A DNA stretch of 64,000 nt from the NCBI GenBank assembly GCA_921293015.1, contig OV121089.1:49299220-49363219 (forward strand), in the 5' to 3' direction. Every line of letters starts with the position of its first letter. Within the stretch, counting starts at the first letter, position 1. Of this stretch, positions 45,607-57,700 are shown in pieces. Source of the DNA: Phorcus lineatus. Its lineage: Eukaryota > Mollusca > Gastropoda > Trochida > Trochidae. Below the pieces are notes generated by a model, which did no database searches, was not told the origin of the DNA, and was given only the letters and a program-made list of their open reading frames with translations. The position numbers were made by a program, and so were the translations under genes.

Positions 45607-46715
45607 TTTTCATGTATATTATACATCTCTGGTAGAATTTTGTGGATTGTGTATAACGGGTAGTGAAGTAATGAGTAATTTCACGGAGCCTGTTCTGTTG
45701 CGGCGCTAAGGCTATTATTTTAACAGCCGTTCTAGTACGTTTTGTACGCATTATTAACTTATTACAGCTATCTCCCTGGGCCGACGTCGACGCCAGTCCG
45801 ACACTGATATAGGGCCGTTCTGATGTGGCTGGGTTACAGAAGCTGCTAGGGCACTTCACCGTTGTATCCGCTGTATCGTCCTTGGTGCTGTACTGGAGCG
45901 TTCTACAAAAAGGCCACGTTTGGGAGCAGTATGTGGACAGCTGACGTAACGGACGAGTGAGTGAGTGAGTTATTGTTTAACGCCACTTGAGCAATATTTC
46001 AGCCATTAGCGGCGTGCGTAACGGACGACGTAGCAGTCCTGGAACTGTGACGTCATGAGACGTCACCTGTGCCGGTGGTAAGGTACAGGAGTGGAGGGCA
46101 TGAGGTTTGTGTGTGCCCTGCGCTGTGTGGTGGTCTATCCTGGGAGACCACAGTTATGTAATCCCTTATGACTGGGATTTATCGTCCGAGTGTCGTGGAC
46201 GATGGATTGAGGGGCCTAAAGATATAGGCCTGTATGCAGAAAGTCGGTGGATGGGACTTGCACGATATCGTATCCTGTGTTGAGAGCAACATAGTGGACT
46301 CTATTAATCATTCCAAGTAGTACGACTTGGCTCCTCGTGTTGGCGAGCAACACATTTTGACACTCATATCCTAGACCACACGGGTCTAATTAACTGTTTA
46401 CTCTGTGTTTATGTGGTAGTTAAATGTTGTCTTAGTGTATTTATGTATTAAGTTGGTGTATATCTGTATCTGCAATAAGTGTGGGGTGGAGAGTTGTGTG
46501 GTCGGTTTGCTGGATCAGGTTTGTTTGAGGAGAGTGGTATAGCTGGAAGTGGGTGTGAGTGCCTTGAGTAGATGAGTGTTGGAGGTGGTATTGTGAGTCT
46601 GTGTGGAACATAGGTGAGTTGAAGTGTTTATTTTATGTTTGAATGTTTCTGTACAGTGCGGGATTGTATTGATTTGATGGAGTAATAAACTTTAAAACAG
46701 ACACGTGTTTTGTTG
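45607..46715 (+). mobile_element. Possible LTR or 3' region of the same + strand retrotransposon
   Basis: Non-coding, GT-rich toward the right end, with AATAAA at about 46684-46689 and then AAAACAGACACGTGTTTT. The placement after a pol fragment and the single polyadenylation signal suggest an LTR, but no second copy is in the window to define ends. A 60-bp SINE tail is inserted at 45957-46016. Confidence 0.3.
45957..46016 (-). mobile_element. 60-bp SINE 3'-end insertion with 12-bp target duplication
   Basis: CGTAACGGACGA at 45945-45956 is repeated at 46017-46028. The insert reads GTGAGTGAGTTATTGTTTAA then CGCC, the reverse complement of the SINE 3' tail type seen at 43480-43505. Only the last ~60 bp were copied. 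Confidence 0.9.
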
Positions 46716-48465
46716 TGAGCTATGACTTGAGATAACCCATGCTTGTGTGACATACACATAAACGTAAACTTTTGAATATACGGTACATTTTGGCTTTGCT
46801 TTCTTGGTGATCTTACTTCAAACATCAAAGACAAACAGGAAGAAATTACAGTATAGCAACAGTGATCTCCTTTAGTCGAGTCCTCAAGTCCGAAAAAGTT
46901 AACTCGAGTTACACATCCAAGTCCTATCGAATGACGTGTTTCAGTCTGCATTCCAATCCCGATACCGTACCGAGACTGCTCGGCTAATAATTTCGGCAAA
47001 ACGAATTTCTCAAATCATTCAACGATCAGAAGCTTGCTGACCTTTTATCCGTTTTCGACACTTGACCATTCAATTATGATGTCACTGCTAGAACACAGTA
47101 GGAATAACTAGATTGGTATTATCCTGGTTCGAGTCAGACCTGACAGGTCGCTAAATGAGTGTTCGGGTCGAGGGTGTATCATCAGATTGGTATGTCTTAA
47201 TGTACGATGTGCAAAAGGGATTTGTAACTGGACCAGTACTCCATCTATAACCTACCCATAGCAACGTCACTCGTGACAGTGGCATACACTGCCATTTTTA
47301 TCCTGGCAACAGCTGTTGTAAGTTCCGTTGCTTACGGTAACATTACTTAGGGATGTCACTCGCATGGCACGAGGTACACCTTCAAATAATTACTACAATT
47401 ACTTTTTCACAAGTTTTATTATAAAAACATTAAAAGCAAATGTTAATCACGTTGCCCTTCTTAGATTTGTAATTAATAACAATACATGGAGTTCTCTAGT
47501 ACAGACTCTTATTAGATAAACTTTCCTTATACTGAATGATACATATTTACCACGCGGCTCCCTCTTTGGTTCCTTCCTAGCCTACGGATCGGCCGGTCGG
47601 CGGGATTGCCCGACCCTGGTGGACTTCTAGATGGTTCCTACTTCTTCTACGCTTTCCAGAGTGAACTAACTTTCCAAGCTTCTAACCTTGCCTTTTATCA
47701 TTTCGACCAGCCCATTATTTGGTAGAGGTGATTTTCGTTTCTACTGTTACTAAATTGTGGAATCGCTGTCAAATTTACTAAGCCATGTCAACTGGTCAAT
47801 TAAAAGGCAGCTGACCGATAACGTTTTGAATACGTGACTAAAGTCACTCAAAAACCCGACTATCTGTCTCCAGAAAACACTTCAAGCCGGTACAGATGTC
47901 TTTCTCAACAGATAATTGTTCCCTTTATGGCCAAATAGCACGAATTATCAGAATTATCAGATAATTCCAGGATGACTGGAACATTGGAGTAGTTTTTATT
48001 TGATGTGTTTTCATGAACATCAACATTGTTATCAAAGAAAGCGGAACTTGGAAAGGCATTACACTATTTCATTTTCTAAATTATTTGTTATCGTTTTCCT
48101 AATATCCCCATATAACACAACCAGTTCTACGTCTGTGCTAAACCATCTATTAGCAGATAATGCCAGATCACATTTGTATCATGTGTACAGACCCCTTACT
48201 CAATCGATGTGTGCACATTTCTTAAACTAAACTAAGATAAATACTTGGTGCAATACAACGGTTGGAATACAAGCAAAGGACAAACGGAATCATATTCAAA
48301 TAGACAAAACTATCTGCTACTCGCCATTTCAAGTAAGCTCGATCAGCCACAATGCATATCAGAAATATCAGTAACATAAGAACATATTTGAATACAATTA
48401 AGCTATGTTTGGTCAACTCTGGACTTTGAGATTTTCTGCAAATCGATTCACATTCATCATCACAC
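46716..48465. other. Intergenic sequence
   Basis: No gene recognised. A 123-codon - strand frame at 46628-46999 has no domain and overlaps the putative LTR end. Confidence 0.45.
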
Positions 48466-48799
48466 CTTCAAGTGCAAAATAAGGCTGCAAGACCCATCAG
48501 AGGACGAGAAAGCTCCACCACGTCAGTCCTGTATTCAAGCACAAGCACAAGCACTAGCTTCCGGTTTCCAGTACAAAGTCCTCACCCGTACCCGTCAGCC
48601 CACTCGTCATCTGAGATCTGCTTTTATTCAAAGACTGATCTTGCCTCAAACCAAGACTAGACTTGTAGAAAGATCAGTTTCAGTTGATACAACAAAACTA
48701 CGGAACTCTGCCCCCTGGACTAAGGCTCTCAGCAACAAACAGGATTTTATAAAAAAAAAAAGAACTTGTCTATACAGCTTGAAGATAGGCACTGTATAA
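48466..48799 (+). pseudogene. C-terminal remnant of a non-LTR retrotransposon ORF2
   Basis: One frame begins LQVQNKAARPIRG, matching the LQNKAARLI motif after the reverse transcriptase in jockey/CR1-type elements. The frame then shifts, and a second frame reads RHLRSAFIQRLILPQTKTRL and KLRNSAPWTKALSNKQDFIK, the usual ORF2 C-terminal block. At least one frameshift and the loss of everything upstream make it dead. Confidence 0.7.
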
Positions 48800-49709
48800 A
48801 TTCATATTATGATTAAATCATTTATTTCCTTTATTAGGCTTTATGTTAAATATACAACAGTAAATATATCAACACATCAAACAAAAGTTGATGTAAGTCA
48901 ATGTAAAGGGACTTTGGAACTTCAATAATACAATTAACTATTAGGGTAGACTGTTCAATCTCAAGGCATTAAAAGCTAATGATAAAAAAACAATTCTCTA
49001 AACCTATTGTGATATAAAGTGGATGTTTGTCAGATAATCAAATTTTGATATTATAAGTAATTAAAATAGTTAAGTCTAAATCAGATCTAGCTAGGCAGTA
49101 AATACATAGATATAAAATATAATGTCTTTTTAATGTACTCGTTGACACAATGTACAGACTTAAAATAGCTTCAGTATAGAATTATTCATCAAATTCTGCC
49201 TACAAATTGTTACTTATCTGGGAAAACAATATCCGAATCAACCCTCTTTCGGCTTTGAGACAGATATTGTTTATTTCCTTTAGGCACATACCATTAGTAC
49301 ACAGATTTGCGATAATTAGTCGCACAGAGAATAAACATGGCAATACGTTTAATCAATTCCTTGTTAGAACTGGACAGCAATAGGTTAAATTTATCTATTA
49401 TACCTCTATCAAATTTGTAAGAATATCATTGGTCAGTCGACATCACGTGATTGAAAAATATATCCGTACACTGACCCCGGCTATCGGTGAGGTCAGTTTT
49501 GTGACAGAAAATTGTGACACTGACCTGAGATATATACTCGTCACGTGATTTGTCACATGATTGCATCTGTCACGTGACGCTTTGTTTTGATCCTCCTCCT
49601 TTTTCAAGTTTGAACAAAATATCACATTTACTAACACAGTCTATTAATCTATTAATATAAAACACAAGCATAACAAATCTAAGGAAAAAAGGATTTCGGT
49701 ATAATAAAA
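48800..49709. other. Intergenic sequence
   Basis: AT-rich. GTCACGTGAC-type palindromes recur near 49445, 49541 and 49570. No gene seen. Confidence 0.4.
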
Positions 49710-49891
49710 CACGTAATCACTCATGGTGAGGTCATTATGTGAAATACAAGGACTCTCAAAGCTGACTCCCTCGGCGGTCTGATCTGACCTCGGCCTGCAG
49801 CCTTGGTCAGGTCAGACCGCCAGACCGTCTCGGGAGTCAGGTCTCGAATCCTTGTATTTCACATAATTACCTCACCATGAGTGATTAAGTG
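49710..49891. repeat. 182-bp foldback palindrome
   Basis: The arms CACGTAATCACTCATGGTGA... and ...TCACCATGAGTGATTAAGTG are complementary over ~45 bp. The pairing continues inward through GACTCCCTCGGCGGTCTG and CAGACCGTCTCGGGAGTC to the centre near CCTGCAG. Almost the whole element can fold as one hairpin. Confidence 0.92.
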
Positions 49892-50420
49892 CATAATATT
49901 GAAGGGTTAACAAAGTTCTTATAAGGTATAAACTGGTTTCGAAGATGATATTCATTTTCAATATTACTACTCTTACATATTGTGCATATCCTTTGATTCC
50001 TAGGAACATTATAATACCTTCCCGTTTCAATGTTCAAATTATGAGAACTACAGAGGAAACTTGCCAAAACTGTTCAAAATTTATCAAGATTAAGTGATAA
50101 CAAATATGGCTCAATGGTGAAAACAGTCTTTAATTGGGAATACACAAACATCTTGGAACTATTTAACAGAACGGCATGCCAGTTCTGATTATAAATAGCT
50201 CTAGCCTAAAAACCACTTTAAGCTTCCCATATAAAGCCAAAACAATAGGTATAGAGCAAATATTTTAATCTTAGATGCCCAGTTAGTCTTATCCCGTGAA
50301 GCTTCCAGATACAACATATTATAGCATTTCCAAGGGAACCGAGAATTTGGCATATTCAAAAGGCTACACCAACATGCCAAACAACGTTTCGGCTTTGTCA
50401 TAGAGACTTAGAAAGTTTGG
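49886..50420 (-). pseudogene. C-terminal remnant of a non-LTR retrotransposon
   Basis: On the - strand, frames read NWASKIKIFALYLLF, then SSKMFVYSQLKTVFTIEPYL, and then SSHNLNIETGRYYNVPRNQ with RICTICKSSNIENEYHL. The last block, IETGRY...R.C..C...IE.EYHF, is a common zinc-knuckle-like C-terminus of animal LINE polyproteins. Stops and frameshifts interrupt it. It directly abuts the foldback at 49710-49891. Confidence 0.65.
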
Positions 50421-50440
50421 AAAACCAATTTTGGTATTGA

Positions 50441-52177
50441 GATCCGACAGTCACAATTTAGAAAAGACAAGAAAAATGGCTGGCAACCCACGAACTCTAC
50501 ATACAGATTTCGCAATTTCAAAGATAATGCTTGATATTATAAGAAGAAATAATAACCCCATAAACGCAATTATTTTACATGTAAAAGAATGTATTTTCAA
50601 GAAAAGTCTAAAAACAATTACAAATTTTGATTAAAAACAAATAGTACCACGATACAACAAACTGTATTTATATAGTTTCTTTTGGGAATGCATTATTTGT
50701 TAAGTTTTGGTCATCTCGACACTGATAATTAAGTTTCATAAGTTCTTACATAAACATAATTATAATATGATGAATTACTGCATTTATAAATTAATATGCT
50801 TTAATTATCTTCATAATTTTTAGTATCAATTTTATTATGATTGCTGAAGGGAAACGTTCTTGAACAAGTCATCAAATGATTTCTATATTTTCTAAAGTTT
50901 TAGGAACGAGAATGAGAAATCGATGTAATGGCTGGTAATGCTCACGTATTTTCGCGCTGAAATTGGGTATTTAAGAGTATATTTTAGCGCATGTACTCAC
51001 TGTAGCTTTAAACCATGGATTTTTTTATTTGATGCTATTTTTATAATCCTTTATAATTTACTTAAAATCAATAATAAAGTCACTCAGGGACTTAAAGAAA
51101 TTGTCGATTGTGCACAAAATAAGGAAATCATGATTCTTGTAAACGGCTGAACTGGAAATGTGTGCAGCTTTTGAATATACTATACTATTAACCGAGAATA
51201 AAGTATGGAACTTCTTTATTTCAAAGAATAGATGTTACTTCGTCGTATTTCTGTACACAGTTTTAGCATTCGTGCAGCATTTACAAAATGGTTGCCGTTT
51301 TGGTCCTCAGATTGTATACAAAAATTAAATTTACCAGTATCGTACGTAGTTCATGCGGATTTTATAAAACGTTGCTTTGAATCCTTCTGGTCTGTTGGTA
51401 ACAACTTTAAAACTTGAACATTTACTTATTTTCAAAACCACTTAAACTGTAGATACCTTAGCGCTGACCGGTAGTATTGTAGAGAGACTCCGTAACTGAG
51501 CAAATAATCTGTCCCCAGTATCTGTTCACAGTACGAATCTTACTTTTTCAAGATCTTGGGATGTTCAGTCTCACCAAATTGTTCTCCAATAACTGCATTT
51601 TTGGAACAAAAAGTAGACTTCTCTATATCTAATATTCAGTGAAATGTTTTTGTAAAAACTATATCTCTATTCTGTCATACCTGTAATACTTTCATCGACG
51701 TTCAGGCATTTATTCCAGCATTATTACTTAATCTCTGTCAGAAGATGATAAAACCATTCATATGCATTGGATAGAATAAGAGGAAATTCTGTAACTTCAT
51801 GTTTTATTTATCCATCATCAATATAAAAACATACTGAATCTTACAACTTATCAATAGAGTATAGTATTTACAGCGAGTCTTTGGATTCATTGGTTATGAA
51901 AGCGCTGTAACTCGTACGTGTAGATGAAATTGCTCTTCCACTAATTGCTCTTTTGCTCTTCTGCTTAATATTCAATCTCTCGAAATACGTCTCAATAAAA
52001 CATCAACAGTCTCATGACAATTTGTAAAACAATGTTTTGAAAACGCTCTGTCACCAATGTCTTAAATGATATAATGAGTTTTGTCACTGGTCGTGTATGG
52101 TCTCTCCTCAGTGTAACCTAGCTGCCATATGAGATGATAGTTTTTTAAAGCATCAAGCCACAGTGGTTACACTCGCA
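50441..52177. other. Intergenic sequence and probable 3' UTR of the second zinc-finger gene
   Basis: AT-rich, no domain-bearing frame. TTTATT (AATAAA on the - strand) near 51804 could be the polyadenylation signal of the 52178-53266 gene. Confidence 0.4.
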
Positions 52178-53266
52178 TCAAGCATGAACTTTCTTGTGTC
52201 TCTCTAATTCATCAGATCTGTTGAATTTTCTACCACATTTATTACACATATGTGCTTTCTCAGCCATGTGAGTTCGCATGTGTTTCACTAAGTAGTCATG
52301 ATTAGCAAATTCCTTGTCACACTTCCCACAGATGTATGCTTTCTTTTTGACATGGATTAGCATGTGCGTTTTTAGTCTATCGGCTCGTTTAAATGCTTGG
52401 CAACATTTACTACATTTATGGGGCCTTTCCCCAATATGAACTTTCATGTGCGTTTGCAATTGACAGGACTGGATAAAGTTTTTATCACAAACACTACACT
52501 TGTATGGCCTTTCTTTCGTGTGAATTCTCATATGTGACCTCATATTTCCCAACTGTGAGAAAGTTTTAGTGCACACACTACAGCTAAATGGTTTCTCTCC
52601 AGTGTGAACTTTCATGTGTGTTTTCAGCTTACTTGCCTTAGGAAACGCTTTACTGCACTCAGTGCAGCGGTGTGGTGTGTCTCCAGTGTGTACTTTCATG
52701 TGCTTACGCAGTTCACTTGACAATTGAAAGGTCTCGCAACACAAGTCACACTTGAAGCGTCTTTCCCGAGTGTGAGTTTTCATGTGCCTAAGCAGCTTGT
52801 TTGAGTGTTTAAAAGTCTTCTCACACCGACTACACGCATGCGGTCTATCCCCGGTGTGAACCCTCGTGTGCTCTCGCAGGTGCTGAGGCTGTGTGAATGA
52901 TTTACCGCAAACACTACACACAAACGGTCTCTCTCCCGTGTGGGTCCTCATGTGTATCTGCAGATTGGCAGATTGTGTGAATGTTTTGTCACATTCACTA
53001 CACTTGTATGGTCTCTCTCCAGTATGTATTCTCATGTGTATCTGCAGATTACTTGGACATGTAAACACTTTGTCACATATACAACATGAATGTTCCTTTC
53101 CGCTATGAACTTTCTTGTGCACCAGCAGGGTACTTTGCTCCGTAAATTGCTTACTCCACACACGGCACGTGTAAACATTCTCTTCAGTATGGACGGTCAA
53201 GTGTCTCTGAAGGCAAGTCGACTGCGTGATATCTGCTGATCTTGGCGCGCCATCCATCTCACTCAT
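52178..53266 (-). CDS. C2H2 zinc-finger protein, 11 intact and 2 degenerate fingers (362 aa)
   Basis: ATG at 53266 ([15 protein letters not shown]) to a stop after HKKVHA at 52178. The first finger keeps only its helix and H..H (LQRHLTVH). The second has CRVW where CxxC is expected, so neither should bind zinc normally. Eleven canonical fingers follow from about residue 58, with TGERP/TGEKP-type linkers that become irregular near the C-terminus (VKKKAY, MAEKAH). No KRAB, BTB or other partner domain is seen. A nuclear nucleic-acid-binding role is inferred from the family. The eroded first fingers and a start next to the 3' splice-like TGTAAG|ATG suggest earlier fingers may sit in an upstream exon. 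Confidence 0.9.
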   Translation of the reverse strand: MSEMDGAPRSADITQSTCLQRHLTVHTEENVYTCRVWSKQFTEQSTLLVHKKVHSGKEHSCCICDKVFTCPSNLQIHMRIHTGERPYKCSECDKTFTQSANLQIHMRTHTGERPFVCSVCGKSFTQPQHLREHTRVHTGDRPHACSRCEKTFKHSNKLLRHMKTHTRERRFKCDLCCETFQLSSELRKHMKVHTGDTPHRCTECSKAFPKASKLKTHMKVHTGEKPFSCSVCTKTFSQLGNMRSHMRIHTKERPYKCSVCDKNFIQSCQLQTHMKVHIGERPHKCSKCCQAFKRADRLKTHMLIHVKKKAYICGKCDKEFANHDYLVKHMRTHMAEKAHMCNKCGRKFNRSDELERHKKVHA

Positions 53267-54782
53267 CTTACACCAGCCCTAGGTCTTTTTAGAAATCAAC
53301 TCACTCGACCTTTCTCAAGATAACCAATCTGAACCGATTTGGTACTGTTCCCTTAAAAAGAAATATGTCAACATAGCTTTCAGAATGCAAGAATACAAAA
53401 TATATCGATATTCATTATATACAGTTAACAGAAAGGGATATTAAATGGTACCATTTAAAAACAAACGATCGGTCCCCTATTATTTGTTACATACATATTT
53501 ATAACAATAAAACAATATTCTTATGATCCATTTCAGTACACTTTCAGAAAGGTACGATGATCCCTTTTTTAGTGTTGTTCAAGGAACAGCTGTTTAGAGT
53601 CCAAATCCAACTTGTTTCTAAAGAAACAGATCTAGAGTTTATACAATACGCTTAAAATATAAAAAGGCAAAAGTTTCGGAATGACATGATAGAGAGTCTC
53701 TCTCTCTCTCTCTCTCACTCTCTCTCTCATTTGCCACCTAGCTACGCTCATAATTGTGTAGTCTTTTTATCCTATTTTGTTAACTCATTATCTCATTTAC
53801 ATCATTATCTCCTTCAGAACCTTCTTGTGTCGTCTATTTCATTAGCCATAGTAAGTAAGGGCTTATGTGTAACCATATAGGCCTATTTGGCGTTCCTAAT
53901 TTATCTTATATTTCATAACTTAAATTCCCTTAACATTCAATCAAATTATATAACATTACGTTATACATTTCAACAAAAACATTTCCATGATTAACATATC
54001 AATTACATCCTACTCTGCCAAACAATAAACATGTTGAATGTATACTTAGTTGTTGGTTCTCTGTTTTAATTTCGTATTGAATGTCAATAGGTGATTTAAC
54101 ATCATACTCGGTTGATAAGTTTGGTAGGTAGGCCTAATTATTTATCCATTTTATCCACTAAGAAAGTGTTGAGAACTCCGCTAGACCTTTCACTTACCAC
54201 ACGAACGAGTTTGTATTGGTTACGAATTGCCCTTATTCCCTTAGCCAGACATGTCTCTTACATTGTTTAGAGTCTTTTGGCACCATCTTTTAAAACTGTT
54301 TTATCTTAACATTTGATTTCTTCAAACAATCCTTTGCAAAATTATGCCACAATGTTAGTACTATTAGGCCTACTGACTTAGTGTTTCCCTGCTGCCTTCT
54401 CACCTGTTTCTCTACCAAGCATTCGTTGGTCGTTCGCGAACACACTAACACCCGGACTAACTCAAGAATGGGACGTGTCGAAAACAGCTTGGTACAAAAT
54501 GGGAAGGTTAGTGTTTGACAAAAACGGCTGATGCCATAATGGGTATCCACATCTTCTTGTAAACTTTTGAAATCACTGCTAAGTGATTTTGGAAGTTCAT
54601 CTTTTTGTACACTAGTGGGCATTCTCTCACTACGAAGTAGGGCAAAACATAAATCTCTGCGCTTGTGAATTTATGAAATTGTGACATGAGCTGCATCTGT
54701 GTGGAGAGAATTCCAGTGGATGATGTTAGTAAAAAAAATCACGCCATGATTTAAAAAGATTTCCACAGAATTTACTAGTTTT
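53267..54782. other. Upstream region of the second zinc-finger gene
   Basis: Contains a TC-rich microsatellite at about 53695-53730. A 110-codon - strand frame at 54290-54622 lies ~1 kb upstream of the gene. It could be a 5' exon but shows no domain and no clear donor. Confidence 0.4.
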
Positions 54783-57700
54783 TGATAACAGCAACCCCAG
54801 TTATGTATGATTGTTGGATATTTACATTAACCTACGCTACACCCTTTATGATAACAGCAATTCCAGTTATGTATGGTTGTTGAATACTTACATTAACCTA
54901 CGCTACACTCTTTATGATAACAGCAACCCAAGTTATGTATGACTGTTGGATACTTACATTAACCTACGCTACACCTTTTATGATAACAGCAACCCCAGTT
55001 ATGTATGATTGTTGAATACTTACAAATATTAACCTACGCTACACTCTTTATGATAACAGCAACCCCAGTCATGTATGATTGTTGAATACCTACATTAACC
55101 TACACCACTCCCTTTATGATAACAGCAAGCCCAGTTATGTATGACTGTTAAATACTTACATTAACCTACGCTACACCCTTTAGGATAACAGAAACCCCAG
55201 TTATGTATGACTGTTGAATACTTACATTAACCTACGCTACTCCCTTTATGATAACAGCAACACCGGTTATGTATGACTGTTGAATACTTACATTAACCTA
55301 AACTACACCCTTTATGATAACAGCAACCCCAGTTATGTATGGTTGTTGAATACTTACATTAACCTACGCTACACCCTTTAGGATAACAGCAACCCCAGTT
55401 ATGTATGACTGTTGACTACTAACATTAACCTGCACCACTCCCTTCATGATAACAGCAACCCCAGTTATGTATGATTGTTGAATAATTACATTAACCTACG
55501 CGACTCCCTTTATAACAGCAACCCAAGTTATGTATGACTGTTGAATACTTACATTAACCTACGTTACACCATTATGATAACAGCAAGCCCAGTTATGTAT
55601 GACTGTTAAATACCTACATTAACCTACACCACTCCCTTTATGATAACAGCAAGCCCAGTTATGTATGACTGTTGAATACTTACATTAACCTACGCTACAT
55701 CCTTTAGGATAACAGCAACCCCAGTTATGTATGACTGTTGAATACTTGCATTAACCTACGCTACTCCCTTTATGATAACAGCAACACCGGTTATGTATGA
55801 CTGTTGAATACTTACATTAACCTAAACTACACCCTTTATGATAACAGCAAGCCCAGTTATGTATGGTTGTTGAATAGTTACTTTAACCTACGCCACACCC
55901 TTTATGATAACAGCAACCCCAGTTATGTATGATTGTTGAATATTTACATTAACCTACGCTACTCCCTTTATGATAACAGCAACCCCAGTTATGTATGATT
56001 GTTGATTAATTACATTAACCTACACCACTCCCTTCATGATAACAGCAACCCCAGTTATGTATGATTGTTGAATAATTACATTAACCTACGCTACTCCCTT
56101 TATTACAGCAACCCCAGTTATGTATGGTTGTTGAATACTAACATTAACCTACACTACACCCTTTAGGATAACAGCAACCCCGGTTATGTATGACTGTTGA
56201 ATACTTACATTAACCTACGTTACACCCTTTAGAATAACTGCAACCCCAGTTATGTATGATTGTTGAATACTTACATTAACCTACGCTACTCCCTTTATAA
56301 CAGCAACCCCAGTTATGTATGGTTGTTGAATACTTACATTAACCTACACTACACACTTTATGATAACAGCAACCCCAGTTATGTATGATTGTTGAATACT
56401 TACATTAACCTACACCACTCTCTTTAGGATAACAGCAACCAAAGTTATGTATGATTGTTGAATATTTACATTAACCTACGCTACTCCCTTTATGATAACA
56501 GCAACCCCAGTTATGTATGACTGTTGAATACTTACATTAACCTACGCTACTCCCTTTATGATAACAGCAACACCGGTTATGTATGACTGTTGAATACTTA
56601 CATTAACCTACGCTACTCCCTTTATCATAACAGCAACCCCAGTTATGTATGACTGTTGAATACTTACATTAACCTACGCTACTCCCTTCATGATAACAGC
56701 AACCCCAGTTATGTATGATTGATGAATAATTACATTAACCTACGCTACTCCCTTCATGATAACAGCAATCCCAGTTATGTATGATTGTTGACTACTTACA
56801 TTAACCTACACCACTCCCTTCATGATAACAGCAACCCCAGTTATGTATGATTGTTGAATAATTACATTAACCTACACCACTCCCTTCATGATAACAGCAA
56901 CCCCAGTTATGTATGATTGTTGAATAATTACATTAACCTACGCTACTCCCTTTATTACAGCAACCCCAGTTATGTATGGTTGTTGAATACTAACATTAAC
57001 CTACGTTACACCCTTTAGGATAACAGCAACCCCGGTTATGTATGACTGTTGAATACTTACATTAACCTACGTTACACCCTTTAGAATAACTGCAACCCCA
57101 GTTATGTATGATTGTTGAATACTTACATTAACCTACGCTACTCCCTTTATAACAGCAACCCCAGTTATGTATGGTTGTTGAATACTTACATTAACCTACA
57201 CTACACACTTTATGATAACAGCAACCCCAGTTATGTATGATTGTTGAATACTTACATTAACCTACACTACACACTTTATGATAACAGCAACCCAAATTAT
57301 GTATGACTCTTGAATACTTACATTAACCTACGCTACTCCCTTTATAACAGCAACCCCAGTTATGTATGACTGTTGAATACTTACATTAACCTACGCTACT
57401 CCCTTTATGATAACAGCAACCCCAGTTATGTATGACTGTTGAATACTTACATTAACCTACGCTACTCCCTTTATGATAACAGCAACCCCAGTTATGTATG
57501 ACTGTTGAATACTTACATTAACCTACGCTACTCCCTTTATGATAACAGCGACCCCAGTTATGTATGATTGTTGAATACTTACATTAACCTACACTACACA
57601 CTTTATGATAACAGCAACCCAAATTATGTATGACTCTTGAATACTTACATTAACCTACGCTACTCCCTTTATAACAGCAACCCCAGTTATGTATGACTGT

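Noticed and set aside
46628-46999. A 123-codon - strand frame
   Set aside because: No domain is recognised; it overlaps a putative LTR end and shows no splice or homology support.
54290-54622. A 110-codon - strand frame as the first exon of the second zinc-finger gene
   Set aside because: No domain and no convincing donor in a phase joining to 53266, which already has its own ATG; it cannot be supported without transcripts.
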